Below, piece by piece: positions 45,453 through 55,302 of a stretch of DNA of 64,000 nt; position 1 is the first letter of the stretch, and the number at the start of each line of letters is the position of its first letter. The stretch is from Filimonas effusa (GTDB lineage: Bacteria; Bacteroidota; Bacteroidia; Chitinophagales; Chitinophagaceae), in the NCBI RefSeq assembly GCF_004118675.1, contig NZ_SDHZ01000001.1, positions 744,001 to 808,000 of the forward strand, read 5' to 3'. The notes under the pieces are model-generated. The model was not told where the DNA came from, searched no databases, and worked only from the letters and a program-made list of their open reading frames with translations. Both the position numbers and the translations under genes were made by a program.

Positions 45453-46424
45453 ATGCCTCAATACCCCAATAGACAGTTTTTGGAATTTGAACAGCCTATC
45501 AAGACCTTATATGAAGAGATTGATAAGTTGAAGCAAACGGCAGAAAAGAGCAAGATTGACATGTCGGACAGCATTAAGAAGCTGGAAGACGCGATAGAAG
45601 GCAAACGCAGAGAGATCACTTCTACTCTTACCCCCTGGCAGCGTGTTCAGCTAAGCCGTCATCCGGACAGGCCTTACACGATGAAGCATATCACCAATAT
45701 GACGACGGAGTTCCTGGAGTTGTTTGGTGACAGGAATGTGAAGGATGACAAGGCGATGGTAGGCGGTTTTGCCAAACTTGACGGAGAGACAGTCATGTTC
45801 ATAGGTCAGCAGAAAGGTATTAATACGAAGATGCGCCAGGCGCGTAATTTTGGTATGGCCAATCCTGAGGGTTACCGTAAGGCGCTTCGTCTTATGAAAC
45901 TGGCCGAGAAATTCAACAAGCCTATTGTTACGCTTATAGATACTCCGGGTGCTTTTCCGGGTCTGGAAGCTGAAGAGCGCGGGCAGGGTGAAGCCATTGC
46001 CCGTAACATTTACGAGATGATACGGCTGAAGGTGCCTGTTATTTGTGTGATCATTGGCGAAGGTGCCAGTGGTGGTGCTCTTGGCATTGGTGTAGGCGAC
46101 AGGGTAATGATGATGGAGAATTCCTGGTATACGGTAATTTCTCCCGAGAACTGCAGCGCTATTTTATGGCGTAGCTGGGAAAAGAAAGAAGTAGCTGCGG
46201 AGCAGCTTAAATTAACCGCTCTTGATATGAAAGGCTTTGGCCTGGTAGATGAGATCATTCCGGAACCTGCGGGTGGCGCCCACTGGGATTATGCCGAGTC
46301 ATCTGCTGTTTTAAAATCCTATATCCTCAAAGCACTGCAGGAAGTCAAACAGGAGGCGCCTGAAAAGCGCGTGAATGAACGGATCGAGAAATTCGGAAGG
46401 ATGGGTTTCTTTGACGTCCAGTAG
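45453..46424 (+). CDS. accA: acetyl-CoA carboxylase carboxyltransferase subunit alpha
   Basis: The product is 323 residues, the usual length. The N-terminal coiled helix ([17 protein letters not shown]) is followed by the carboxyltransferase core with [39 protein letters not shown] and [18 protein letters not shown]. With the beta subunit (not in this window) it transfers CO2 from carboxybiotin to acetyl-CoA, the first step of fatty-acid synthesis. It begins a probable operon with dapA, an esterase-like gene and an M28 peptidase gene (gaps of about 40-50 bases). Confidence 0.96.
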   Translation: MPQYPNRQFLEFEQPIKTLYEEIDKLKQTAEKSKIDMSDSIKKLEDAIEGKRREITSTLTPWQRVQLSRHPDRPYTMKHITNMTTEFLELFGDRNVKDDKAMVGGFAKLDGETVMFIGQQKGINTKMRQARNFGMANPEGYRKALRLMKLAEKFNKPIVTLIDTPGAFPGLEAEERGQGEAIARNIYEMIRLKVPVICVIIGEGASGGALGIGVGDRVMMMENSWYTVISPENCSAILWRSWEKKEVAAEQLKLTALDMKGFGLVDEIIPEPAGGAHWDYAESSAVLKSYILKALQEVKQEAPEKRVNERIEKFGRMGFFDVQ

Positions 46425-46463
46425 CAGGAAATAGTATTTTATATTTTAATATTCAACATTTTT

Positions 46464-47345
46464 ATGTCTTTAAGACAGCAGCTGAAAGGCACGGGCGTAG
46501 CATTAGTGACGCCTTTTAACGATCGCTTTGAAGTAGATTATAACGCATTAGGTGGTATTATTGACCACGTTATTAACGGTGGTGTAGAATATGTAGTAAC
46601 GCTGGGTACTACCGGTGAAACGCCTACTCTTGATAAACAGGAAAAGATCGATATTGCTAATTTCACTTTTGAGAAAGTGGGTGGCAGGGTGCCTGTTGTA
46701 GTGGGTATTGGTGGTAACAATACCCGTGAGATCATCAAAGAGCTAGAATGCTTTCCGCTTGATAAGGCTATTGCTGTTCTGAGTGCTTCGCCTTATTACA
46801 GCAAACCTTCGCAGGAGGGTATTTTTCAGCATTATAAGGCTATTGGTGAAGCTTCGCCCAAGCCTATACTGTTATATAATGTTCCGGGCCGTACCGGTCG
46901 TAATATGACTGCTGAAACGACTATCCGTCTTTCTCATGAAAAGAATATCGGCGGTATTAAAGAAGCGGCGGACGATATGATGCAGTGCATGCAGCTACTG
47001 CGTGATGCCCCGGAAGATTTTTTGGTGGTAAGCGGTGACGACGGGCTGGCGCTTGGTCAGGTCGCTTATGGTATGGATGGTGTTATCAGCGTTATAGCCA
47101 ATACATTCCCTAAACATTTTTCTGATATGATACGCCTGGGGCTTAAAAATGAGTTTCCTGCGGCGAGAGCTATCAATAACAGGCTGGTAGAGGCCTATAA
47201 CCTGCTTTTTGCTGAGAATAATCCAGCCGGCGTTAAGGCGTTTATGGCTCAGCAATCATTGCTAGAGAATAAACTGCGCCTGCCGGTTACGCCTGTTTCT
47301 GATGCTTTATACCAGAAGATAGCGGGTTACCTTAAGACCGTTTGA
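46464..47345 (+). CDS. dapA: 4-hydroxy-tetrahydrodipicolinate synthase
   Basis: The product is 293 residues. The family signature GTTGETPTLDKQEK lies near residue 50, the catalytic Tyr is in ILLYNVPGRTG, and the Schiff-base Lys is in IGGIKEAADD. It condenses pyruvate with aspartate semialdehyde in lysine and diaminopimelate synthesis. It lies 39 bases after accA. The sequence looks intact. Confidence 0.96.
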   Translation: MSLRQQLKGTGVALVTPFNDRFEVDYNALGGIIDHVINGGVEYVVTLGTTGETPTLDKQEKIDIANFTFEKVGGRVPVVVGIGGNNTREIIKELECFPLDKAIAVLSASPYYSKPSQEGIFQHYKAIGEASPKPILLYNVPGRTGRNMTAETTIRLSHEKNIGGIKEAADDMMQCMQLLRDAPEDFLVVSGDDGLALGQVAYGMDGVISVIANTFPKHFSDMIRLGLKNEFPAARAINNRLVEAYNLLFAENNPAGVKAFMAQQSLLENKLRLPVTPVSDALYQKIAGYLKTV

Positions 47346-47395
47346 TCCTGTTTTTTCTCATCTTATTGAAAGGGATAAATCATTATTTTCATTCC

Positions 47396-48523
47396 ATGAA
47401 TAAATGCTTTATCCTTTTTTGTTTTCTCCTGTTTTGCATAACCGGCCAGCTACGGGCACAATATACATTGAGGCTGGTGGTAACCAGTGTTGCTACCAAA
47501 AAGCTGGATGATATTTATGTAACCGGGAGTTTTAACGACTGGAAACCCGGTGAGTACAATTATAAGCTGAAGCCGCTTGGGCCAACCAGGAAGGCGATCG
47601 TATTACGTGATCTTCCTGCCGGGAAATACGAGTTCAAGTTTACAAGAGGCAGTTTAGATAATGTTGAAACTACAGCCAAAGGCGAGGAGATAGTCAATCG
47701 TTCTGTTGAGGTGAATGGTGATCTGTCTCTTGATCTTACCATTCCGGGCTGGAAAGATGATTACCCGGATAAACCTATTCCCAATACTGCCACAGCGCAG
47801 GTTCAGCTTTTAGATACTGCTTTCCAGATGCCTCAGTTGGGCAGGCAAAGGAGGATATGGTTATATCTTCCGAAGTCGTATAGTACGTTGAAGGGTAAGT
47901 TGTATCCTGTATTATACATGCAGGATGGGCAGAACCTATTTAATCTGCAGACCACTACTGCAGCTGGAGTAGAGTGGCGTGTTGATGAGCAGCTCGATTC
48001 GTTACAGTTGAAGGGAGGCAAGGAATGTATTATAGTTGCTATTGCCAGTGATAGTTCATCAAGGGATAAGGAGTATGATCCTTCTGCGGAAGGCAAGGAG
48101 TATGTTAGCTTTCTGGCTACAACGCTCAAGCCGTTTATAGACAAGCAATTCCGCACTGTTAAGGATGCGGCGCATACATGGATTGCGGGGAGCGACAGGG
48201 GGGGTATTATCAGTCTTTATGCTGTGATGCAGTATCCTGGTGTATTTGGTGCGGCTGGTGTGCTTTCTCCTGCATTGGATAAATCTCCAACGTTCATAAA
48301 CCAGGTCGAGGATATTAAATGGGGGGCCCAGTTGCCGCGCTTTTACATTTATGCGGGTGGAAAAGAAGGTTTTCAGATGATCCGTGATATGGATAAGCTG
48401 ATTGCCATTATTCAGCGTAAGAGGAGCTATGATGTGCGGCGCAGTTATTTTCCACTGGGGCAACGCAATGAAACTTACTGGGGGAGAGAGTTTATTGATT
48501 TCTATAAATGGCTTAACCCATGA
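47396..48523 (+). CDS. esterase-fold protein with N-terminal glycogen/AMPK-type carbohydrate module, altered nucleophile
   Basis: 375 residues from the ATG at 47396 (MNKCFILFC). The frame is open upstream to 47342, but the internal ATG gives a clean signal peptide ending RAQ. Residues about 22-115 form a CBM48/AMPK1-like sandwich (VTGSFNDWKPGEYNYKLKPL). The rest is a Fes/D-type alpha/beta-hydrolase (LYPVLYMQDGQNLFN). The nucleophile elbow, normally G-x-S-x-G as in AGSSMGG, reads AGSDRGG, so the expected Ser is Asp267. The protein may therefore be non-hydrolytic or use another chemistry. It probably acts in the periplasm; the partner is unknown. Confidence 0.8.
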   Translation: MNKCFILFCFLLFCITGQLRAQYTLRLVVTSVATKKLDDIYVTGSFNDWKPGEYNYKLKPLGPTRKAIVLRDLPAGKYEFKFTRGSLDNVETTAKGEEIVNRSVEVNGDLSLDLTIPGWKDDYPDKPIPNTATAQVQLLDTAFQMPQLGRQRRIWLYLPKSYSTLKGKLYPVLYMQDGQNLFNLQTTTAAGVEWRVDEQLDSLQLKGGKECIIVAIASDSSSRDKEYDPSAEGKEYVSFLATTLKPFIDKQFRTVKDAAHTWIAGSDRGGIISLYAVMQYPGVFGAAGVLSPALDKSPTFINQVEDIKWGAQLPRFYIYAGGKEGFQMIRDMDKLIAIIQRKRSYDVRRSYFPLGQRNETYWGREFIDFYKWLNP

Positions 48524-48564
48524 GCATATGGGAGTAATTTATGGCCTAAACATCAGATAACGAT

Positions 48565-49740
48565 ATGAAAAGACTTGTTTGCCTGCTGCTGGTTACAGCG
48601 GTATTGGGTACAGTTAGCGCCCAGGATATAGATACTGTTTTCGCGCGAAAAATGGTGGATACTTTAACCAGCCGTTGTTTTGAAGGGCGTGGTTATACCC
48701 ATGACGGAATGAATAAGGCAGCATGTTTTATCCAGGACCGTTTTAAGGAAATGGGGTTGCAGCCTTTGGCCGGTAAACAATACCAGCAGTCATTCAGTTA
48801 TCCCGTGAATACTTTTCCCGGCAGGGCAAGTTTGTTTATAAACGGCGTTCAGCTGGTGGCGGGGCGTGACTTTATACCTTCGCCGGAGAGTGCAGGCGTA
48901 AAGGGGGCGGGTAAATTAGTTCAGAAAGATGCTACTCATTTTATAGATCTGCAAAATCGTATCGTTGTTGATGTGCAGAAGAAGCTGACCTGGTCTGTGG
49001 CGCCGCAGGCAGCTGATTATACCGTGATACAGGTTGACAGTGTCAGTTTCTCCAAAGTTGGTAAGCCTGAGACCATTGAAATAGATCTTGAGAATAAGCT
49101 GGTATCCAGGTTCAAGGCGGCTAATGTATGCGCTATGGTAAAGGGAAGTGTGTATCCCGATTCGGTTATATTACTTACGGCGCATTATGATCATTTAGGT
49201 GGATTGGGGACGGAGGCTTATTTTCCCGGCGCCAATGATAATGCAAGCGGTGTAGCGCTGCTGTTATCTCTTGCGCAGTATTACAGTAAACATCCGCAGC
49301 CTTATTCGATAGGATTTATTTGTTTTGCCGGTGAGGAAGCGGGATTGTTGGGGTCCAATTATTATACGCAGCACCCTTTACTGCCGTTAAAGCAGATCCG
49401 TTTCCTGTTAAATATGGATATGGTTGGAACTGGTGAAGATGGGATAACCGTTGTGAATGCTACTGAGTTCCCGGATGCTTTTGCCAGCTTACAGCAACTG
49501 AATAAGGACAAAAAATACCTGGCTGATGTTAAATCCAGAGGAAAAGCAGCCAATAGTGATCATTATCCTTTCAGTGAAAAGGGCGTGCCTGCGTTTTTTA
49601 TGTACACGTTAGGCGGGATAAGGGCTTATCATGATGTGTTTGACGTAGCTTCTACGTTACCTATGCAGGAGTTTTCAGATCTGGGCGGGCTTATAAAAGA
49701 CTTTTTTGCTTACCTGCAGAGCGGTGCAGCAGCTAATTAG
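48565..49740 (+). CDS. secreted M28-family zinc metallopeptidase
   Basis: The product is 391 residues with a signal peptide ending near VSAQ. The two-zinc M28 ligands are visible in order: LLTAHYDHLGG (His, and a nearby Asp), PGANDNASGVALL (bridging Asp), CFAGEEAGLLGS (catalytic Glu and ligand Glu), LLNMDMVG (Asp) and NSDHYPFSEKGVP (His). It would act as an aminopeptidase or related exopeptidase in the periplasm or outside. It is the last gene of the accA-led group. Confidence 0.9.
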   Translation: MKRLVCLLLVTAVLGTVSAQDIDTVFARKMVDTLTSRCFEGRGYTHDGMNKAACFIQDRFKEMGLQPLAGKQYQQSFSYPVNTFPGRASLFINGVQLVAGRDFIPSPESAGVKGAGKLVQKDATHFIDLQNRIVVDVQKKLTWSVAPQAADYTVIQVDSVSFSKVGKPETIEIDLENKLVSRFKAANVCAMVKGSVYPDSVILLTAHYDHLGGLGTEAYFPGANDNASGVALLLSLAQYYSKHPQPYSIGFICFAGEEAGLLGSNYYTQHPLLPLKQIRFLLNMDMVGTGEDGITVVNATEFPDAFASLQQLNKDKKYLADVKSRGKAANSDHYPFSEKGVPAFFMYTLGGIRAYHDVFDVASTLPMQEFSDLGGLIKDFFAYLQSGAAAN

Positions 49741-49877
49741 TTGACCGGGTAGTGTTGAGAGCTGGGGATTGCGTTTTGCCTGAAGATGGTGCGGTTGCCG
49801 ATTATTGGCCGTAGTGCTTTTACAGGTACGCCGGGATGTTCTGTTTGTTAACGAGAGGCAGGCGTTTGCCGGTATTG

Positions 49878-50795
49878 CTATTGTTTATCCTGATTTATCA
49901 GGTAGGTAACACCTTCCAGTGCCAGTTGGGTTTGGGGGAAGAGGTCGGTTGTTTCTGTGAGGAATTCGCCGAGGTCTTCGTACTTACTGCTGAAATGGCC
50001 TATGAGTAATTGGCGTGCTTCGGCCTGCAGGGCTATTTGTGCGGCCTGGTGGGTGGTAGAATGGTAACGTAATGCGGCGCGCTCGTGTAATGTTTTGAGA
50101 TACGTTGTTTCGTGGTAAAGCATGCTTACGTGTTTTACCTTTTCTGCAATAGCGGGATTAAAAATGGTATCGGCGCAATAGGCATAACTTCTTCCGGGGA
50201 TATTAGGGATGGTAACCCATTCGTTCTTAACTATTTCGCCGGTACGGCTTTCGTAGTCGTCGCCATTTTTAAGGCGTTCGTAATAAACGGAGGGTACCTG
50301 GCAGGCTACTGCTTTTTCCCTGTCTATTTTCCTTGGTTTTTTCTTTTCCCTGATGATGAAGCCCCAGCAGTCGATCCGGTGATATACGCGGAAACATTCT
50401 ACAGAGAACTTTTCATTACTTACGAGAGTAGCATCATTGCCGAGGGGGTGAAAGTGCAGTTTGAAGGGCAGTTTTGTGTCGGCCACGTCGAGTTGTAGCT
50501 GCAGGATCTGCTGAAGCGGGGCTGGTGCATATAAGTGCAGGTCATTTTCGCGGCCCATCAATCCCATGGAGGTAACCAATCCGGGTAGTCCGAAGTAGTG
50601 ATCGCCGTGGAGGTGAGAGATGAAGATATGGTTGATGCGGCTGCGTCGTATTTTATACCTGCTGAGCTGCATTTGGGTGCCTTCGCCGCAGTCGATGAGG
50701 AATAATTGTTCATTCAATGTAACAATCTGGGCTGTGGGGTGCCTGTCGTAAGCCGGAATGGCGGAATTATTGCCCAAAATAGTTACACCGAACAT
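49878..50795 (-). CDS. rnz: ribonuclease Z
   Basis: The product is 305 residues. The beta-lactamase-fold metal motif HLHGDH is at 61-66, preceded by the typical FLIDCGEGTQMQLSRYKI. Other ligand segments are MLYHETTY and a late HFSSKYED. It removes the 3' trailer of tRNA precursors. It is transcribed divergently from ftsK, with 143 bases between the two starts. Confidence 0.95.
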   Translation of the reverse strand: MFGVTILGNNSAIPAYDRHPTAQIVTLNEQLFLIDCGEGTQMQLSRYKIRRSRINHIFISHLHGDHYFGLPGLVTSMGLMGRENDLHLYAPAPLQQILQLQLDVADTKLPFKLHFHPLGNDATLVSNEKFSVECFRVYHRIDCWGFIIREKKKPRKIDREKAVACQVPSVYYERLKNGDDYESRTGEIVKNEWVTIPNIPGRSYAYCADTIFNPAIAEKVKHVSMLYHETTYLKTLHERAALRYHSTTHQAAQIALQAEARQLLIGHFSSKYEDLGEFLTETTDLFPQTQLALEGVTYLINQDKQ

Positions 50796-50914
50796 TGAAC
50801 TATTAATTAATAAACTGATTTTTAATAATGAACAATATTAAATGAAAAAACAATGCCGACAATTGATTGGGGTGGTTTTGTCCACACTGCATACGAAACT
50901 TACACTAATCCCGT

Positions 50915-50922
50915 TATATTTG
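50915..50922 (+). promoter_or_regulatory. -7 element TATATTTG of ftsK
   Basis: Exact match to the Bacteroidota TAnnTTTG consensus, 24 bases before the ftsK ATG. No clear -33 TTG at the usual spacing. Confidence 0.5.
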
Positions 50923-50938
50923 CCTGTTAACGTTATAC

Positions 50939-53635
50939 ATGGCCAATAGACTGAAAAAGAAAACGCCACCACCGCCTGACCCGGAGCAATTGCAGCCGGA
51001 GAAAGAAGCGGAGGTGACTGTAAAAGAAATTGTGAAAGATGAACGTACGTCTAAAATAGCTGGTGCCATTAACCTGCTGTTAGCTGTATTTCTGTTCATT
51101 GCTTTTACCTCTTATCTCTTTACCTGGCAGGAGGACCAGGATAAGGTCCAGCAGTTTGGTGTAAAAATATTCAGCACTTCAGATCTTAAGGTAAGCAACC
51201 TTTTGGGGGTGCTGGGGGCTTATACTGCCCATCTTTTCATTTACAAGGGTTTTGGGCTTGCGGCCTTTTTATTCTGCACTTTTTTCTTTGTTCTTGGTGT
51301 AAACCTGCTTTTCGGGAAGAAGGTGTTTAGTCTGGCCCGTAATGTAAAATACATGCTTACGGGTTTACTGGTGGTGAGTGTGACATTTGCGTTTTTCACC
51401 AGTGGCAACGAGTTTTCCTGGGGCGGCGCTGTAGGTGAGCTGGTTGAATCGTGGATTGTGAAATGGATAGGTAAACTTGGTACAGGGATACTTTTAGCGA
51501 CAACTGCTTTTGCTTATGTGATATGGCGATTTAATCCCACATTCCGTTTACCGGAGCGGAAGCCCAAGCCTGTGGCGGCGGCGGTGCCGGCGAGCGCCGT
51601 GCCTTTGGGGGGTGCTCCTGAAGCGACCGAGGAGGAGCCTGCGGGTGAATTGGGCTATAGAGAAGTGCAGGAGCCTGAGGAGGTTCCTACTCCGAACAAA
51701 CTGAAGAAAAACGGTAAGAGCGGGGTAGTAGTGATCATGCCGCAGCAGTCTGCAGAAGCAGCTGATCCGATGACTGCGTTGGGAGTGGTGGAGAAGGATA
51801 TAGCGGAAGCGGCAGAGGAAGAGGGCATGAAGCTATTCATCAATAACGGTGTTTCTGCTGAAGAAGCTGCTGGTGGAACGGAAGAGGAAGATATAGAACT
51901 GGAACTGGATGAGCCTGTTGAGGAGGCGTGGGCAGAGGAGGAGGAGGGTGTTTTGGATGAGGAGGAAGCGCCTTTCGAGGAAGAAGCAATTGAAGAAGAA
52001 GAAATTGAGGTGGTGTTGCCTGACAGAACGTCATTGAATACGAAGCGGGCGGGTAACCTGGATATGGAGCTTGAAATTAATGAAGGTGCTGAGGAAGAAG
52101 AGGAGGAGATGCCTATCCGCCATTCGGTTGCGGAGGTTTACGAGCCTACACTGGATCTGAGAGATTATAAATATCCTTCGCTGGATTTGCTGGAAGCGCA
52201 TGGTACGGATAAGATCGTTCATGATCCATCGGAACTGGAGGCCAATAAGAACCAGATCATATCGACGCTGAAGAACTATGATATTTCTATACAGCGGATC
52301 AGCGCTACTATCGGGCCCACGGTTACTTTGTATGAGATAGTACCAGCTCCGGGTGTGCGGATCAGCAGGATCAAGAACCTGGAGGATGATATAGCGTTGA
52401 GCCTTGCTGCGCTGGGGATTCGTATCATAGCTCCCATACCGGGTAAGGGTACTATTGGTATAGAGGTGCCGAACGTGCGTAAGAGCATTGTAAGCATGCG
52501 TACGTTATTGTCATCGGACAAGTTTCAGAATACGCAGTTCTCTTTGCCGGTAGCGATAGGTAAGAAAATTGATAACGAGAACTTTATTGTTGACCTGGCA
52601 TCTATGCCTCACCTGCTGATGGCGGGTGCTACTGGTCAGGGTAAATCTGTTGGTATCAATACGCTACTGGTATCATTGCTATATAAGAAACATCCTTCGC
52701 AGCTGAAGTTTGTGCTTGTTGATCCTAAGAAGGTGGAGTTAAGTCTTTACAGGGTTATCGAGAAACACTTTCTGGCGAAGTTACCTGGTGAAGAGGAATC
52801 TATTATTACGGATACCAAGAAAGTTGTTTATACGCTCAATGCGCTTTGTATTGAAATGGACAACCGCTATGACCTGTTGAAGGAAGCGGGTTGCCGTAAC
52901 ATCAAGGAGTATAATGAGAAGTTTGTTAAGCGCAGGCTTAATCCGCAGAAGGGGCATCAGTATCTTCCGTTCATTGTGCTGGTAGTGGATGAGTTTGCCG
53001 ATCTTATCATGACGGCGGGTAAGGAGGTGGAGATGCCTATTGCGAGGCTGGCGCAGCTGGCGCGTGCGATTGGTATTCACCTGATCATTGCTACGCAGCG
53101 TCCTTCTGTCAATATCATTACGGGTACCATTAAAGCCAACTTCCCGGCGCGGATGGCGTTCAAGGTGTCATCCAAGATCGATAGCCGTACCATTCTTGAT
53201 GCGGGTGGTGCGGAGCAATTGATTGGTAAAGGTGATATGCTGGTAAGTTATAATGGTGAGATCACGCGTTTACAGTGTGCTTTTGTAGATACACCTGAGG
53301 TAGAGCGTGTTTGTGAGTTTATTGGTGATCAGCGGGGTTATCCGCAAGCGTTCCTGCTGCCGGAATATGTTGATGAAAAAGATACAGACGGCAAAGATTT
53401 CGATCTATCGAACCGCGATCCTTTATTTGAAGATGCTGCCCGGCTGGTGGTTCAAAACCAGATGGGAAGTACTTCTCTTATCCAGCGCCGTATGAAGCTG
53501 GGATATAACCGTGCCGGAAGGCTGATGGATCAGCTGGAAGCGGCTGGTATTGTTGGTCCTAACCTTGGCAGTAAGGCCAGGGAAGTAAATGTTAAGACCG
53601 ACAGTGATCTTGAAGAAATTCTGGCGATGCTTTAA
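50939..53635 (+). CDS. ftsK: DNA translocase FtsK
   Basis: The product is 898 residues. Four or so membrane segments lie within about residues 38-205. A long acidic Glu-rich linker (about 210-410, with runs such as EEEEGVLDEEEAPFEEE) follows. The RecA-like motor has Walker A GATGQGKS at 563-570 and Walker B LVVDEFADLI. The C-terminal winged-helix gamma domain (STSLIQRRMKLGYNRAGRLMD) would read KOPS-like sequences. It pumps chromosome ends through the division septum and helps resolve dimers. Confidence 0.96.
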   Translation: MANRLKKKTPPPPDPEQLQPEKEAEVTVKEIVKDERTSKIAGAINLLLAVFLFIAFTSYLFTWQEDQDKVQQFGVKIFSTSDLKVSNLLGVLGAYTAHLFIYKGFGLAAFLFCTFFFVLGVNLLFGKKVFSLARNVKYMLTGLLVVSVTFAFFTSGNEFSWGGAVGELVESWIVKWIGKLGTGILLATTAFAYVIWRFNPTFRLPERKPKPVAAAVPASAVPLGGAPEATEEEPAGELGYREVQEPEEVPTPNKLKKNGKSGVVVIMPQQSAEAADPMTALGVVEKDIAEAAEEEGMKLFINNGVSAEEAAGGTEEEDIELELDEPVEEAWAEEEEGVLDEEEAPFEEEAIEEEEIEVVLPDRTSLNTKRAGNLDMELEINEGAEEEEEEMPIRHSVAEVYEPTLDLRDYKYPSLDLLEAHGTDKIVHDPSELEANKNQIISTLKNYDISIQRISATIGPTVTLYEIVPAPGVRISRIKNLEDDIALSLAALGIRIIAPIPGKGTIGIEVPNVRKSIVSMRTLLSSDKFQNTQFSLPVAIGKKIDNENFIVDLASMPHLLMAGATGQGKSVGINTLLVSLLYKKHPSQLKFVLVDPKKVELSLYRVIEKHFLAKLPGEEESIITDTKKVVYTLNALCIEMDNRYDLLKEAGCRNIKEYNEKFVKRRLNPQKGHQYLPFIVLVVDEFADLIMTAGKEVEMPIARLAQLARAIGIHLIIATQRPSVNIITGTIKANFPARMAFKVSSKIDSRTILDAGGAEQLIGKGDMLVSYNGEITRLQCAFVDTPEVERVCEFIGDQRGYPQAFLLPEYVDEKDTDGKDFDLSNRDPLFEDAARLVVQNQMGSTSLIQRRMKLGYNRAGRLMDQLEAAGIVGPNLGSKAREVNVKTDSDLEEILAML

Positions 53636-53864
53636 TCATTGATACACCTATAGAAATCAACAATCTGCCTAATTAATGTGTTGCGGTGCGTGGAAAGCCG
53701 GTAATATGCCTGCCGCAATTTTGGAGCTATGTATGCGGGCTTTAGGCGTCCAGCAGGCATCGCTTCAGGTTATTTTAACATTCCTGTGCTAAACACTACA
53801 GCTCAAAGCAGGTCTTATTTGGCACATGCTTTGACTTACGTTAACAAACTAGAAATTCGAATAA

Positions 53865-54494
53865 ATGAAAAAGTTTTACATTTTAGTGTTACTGTTGGCC
53901 GGTTTAGTTGGTGTAACCCGTGCTCAGAATGACCCCAATGCAAAGAAGATCCTTGATAATGTGAGCGGTAAGCTAAAGACATATAAAGGTGTAACTGCCA
54001 ATTTTACTTATACTACAACTGACAAAAAGAACGTAAAAAGAGGCTCTGTAGCTGGTCAGATCAATATTAAAGGACAGAAATATTATATCAAGCAGGGCAG
54101 CACAGAGATCTTTTGTGATGGTGCAAAGACCTGGAATTTCAATGGCGATTCTGAGGTAACTGTTTCTGCGGTTGATAATGATTCCAAGACCTTATCACCT
54201 CAAAAGCTTTTATCTGACTTTTATGATAAGGATTTTACCTACAAGCTGATCTCTTCCGCGGGTCAATATCACCAGATACAACTGGTTCCTATCGATAAGC
54301 GGAAGAACTTCAAGCAGGTAACTGTTTTCATTGACAAGGCTAAAAACATGATCACACGTGCTATTGTGATAGACAAGAGTGATAACAGTATTGAGTTTAA
54401 ACTGTCGAATGTAAATACTGCCGCTTCTTTACCTGACAGCAAGTTTACTTTTGATGCCCGCAAACATCCTGGTGTAGAGGTGATCAACCAGTAA
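53865..54494 (+). CDS. lolA: LolA-like outer-membrane lipoprotein carrier
   Basis: The product is 209 residues with a signal peptide ending near TRAQN. LolA-fold features are present: KILDNVSGKLKTYKGVTANFTYT, GSVAGQINIKGQKYYIKQ, EIFCDGAKTWNFN and the late FKLSNVNTAASLPDSKFTFDARKHPGVEV. It is a periplasmic chaperone that shuttles lipoproteins to the outer membrane. It is often found next to ftsK in this phylum, as here. A terminator follows. Confidence 0.9.
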   Translation: MKKFYILVLLLAGLVGVTRAQNDPNAKKILDNVSGKLKTYKGVTANFTYTTTDKKNVKRGSVAGQINIKGQKYYIKQGSTEIFCDGAKTWNFNGDSEVTVSAVDNDSKTLSPQKLLSDFYDKDFTYKLISSAGQYHQIQLVPIDKRKNFKQVTVFIDKAKNMITRAIVIDKSDNSIEFKLSNVNTAASLPDSKFTFDARKHPGVEVINQ

Positions 54495-54535
54495 CAGTTA
54501 GAAATGATGATTTGAAACATATTAAGTGAAACGGG

Positions 54536-54565
54536 AAAAAGTCGCTCAATTGAGCGACTTTTTTT
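54536..54565 (+). terminator. intrinsic terminator after lolA
   Basis: The 18-base perfect palindrome at 54541-54558 (GTCGCTCAA/TTGAGCGAC) is flanked by A5 on the left and T7 on the right. It can therefore end transcription on both strands. Confidence 0.9.
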
Positions 54566-54612
54566 ATGTCCGGGCTTGCTGTTACCCTAAAATTGATGCA
54601 ATTTGCAGTTGA

Positions 54613-55302
54613 ATGAGGAAGATAATTATCACTATAGACGGTTTTTCATCCTGTGGGAAAAGTACATTGGCCCGTGAGCTGGCAAGTGAACTCAACTATG
54701 TGTTCATAGACAGCGGCGCGATGTACAGGGCTATAACTTTGTATTTTCTACGTCATCATATCAACTGGGAGAAAACAAAGGCGGTAGAGAAGGCGTTGTC
54801 TGAGATCAATCTTGAATTTCAGCCTTCGGGAGAGCCGGGTAAAAGTGATATGTATCTTAACGATGAGAATGTGGAGTTGCTTATCAGGGATATGCTGGTG
54901 AGTGAGAACGTAAGTGCTATTGCGGCTATAAAAGAGGTGCGTGAGTTTGCTGTTGAACAGCAGCAGAAGATGGGTAAAAGGAAGGGGCTGGTGATGGATG
55001 GAAGGGATATTGGAACAACTGTATTTCCGCGTGCGGAACTTAAGATATTTGTAACTGCCGATCCGGCGGTGCGAGTAGAGCGCAGGTTTAAAGAGCTTTA
55101 TGAAAAGAATCCCAAGATCACTATCGAGGAGGTGAAGAGCAACCTTGAAATGCGTGATTACATTGACAGTAACAGGGAGGTGAGTCCGCTTCGAAAGGCC
55201 GACGATGCTGTTGTTTTAGACAATACGAATCTTACCCGTAAGGAGCAGTTTGAAAAGGCCCTGGAATGGGCCAATAATAAGATAGCTAGTTTACAAAGTT
55301 AG
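54613..55302 (+). CDS. cmk: (d)CMP kinase
   Basis: The product is 229 residues. The P-loop is DGFSSCGKSTLA at the N-terminus. IDSGAMYRAITLYFLRH and VMDGRDIGTTVFPRAELKIFVTADP are the cytidylate-kinase substrate-binding motifs, and MRDYIDSNREVSPLRKADDAVVLDNT is the typical C-terminal region. It phosphorylates CMP and dCMP. The 3' end overlaps the convergent ispH gene by 17 bases. Confidence 0.96.
   Translation: MRKIIITIDGFSSCGKSTLARELASELNYVFIDSGAMYRAITLYFLRHHINWEKTKAVEKALSEINLEFQPSGEPGKSDMYLNDENVELLIRDMLVSENVSAIAAIKEVREFAVEQQQKMGKRKGLVMDGRDIGTTVFPRAELKIFVTADPAVRVERRFKELYEKNPKITIEEVKSNLEMRDYIDSNREVSPLRKADDAVVLDNTNLTRKEQFEKALEWANNKIASLQS

Noticed and set aside
53640-53745. TGCGG...CCGCA pairing after ftsK, considered as a terminator
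   Set aside because: The pairing spans more than 30 bases with a short stem and only a weak T-tract (ATTTTGG), so support is poor.
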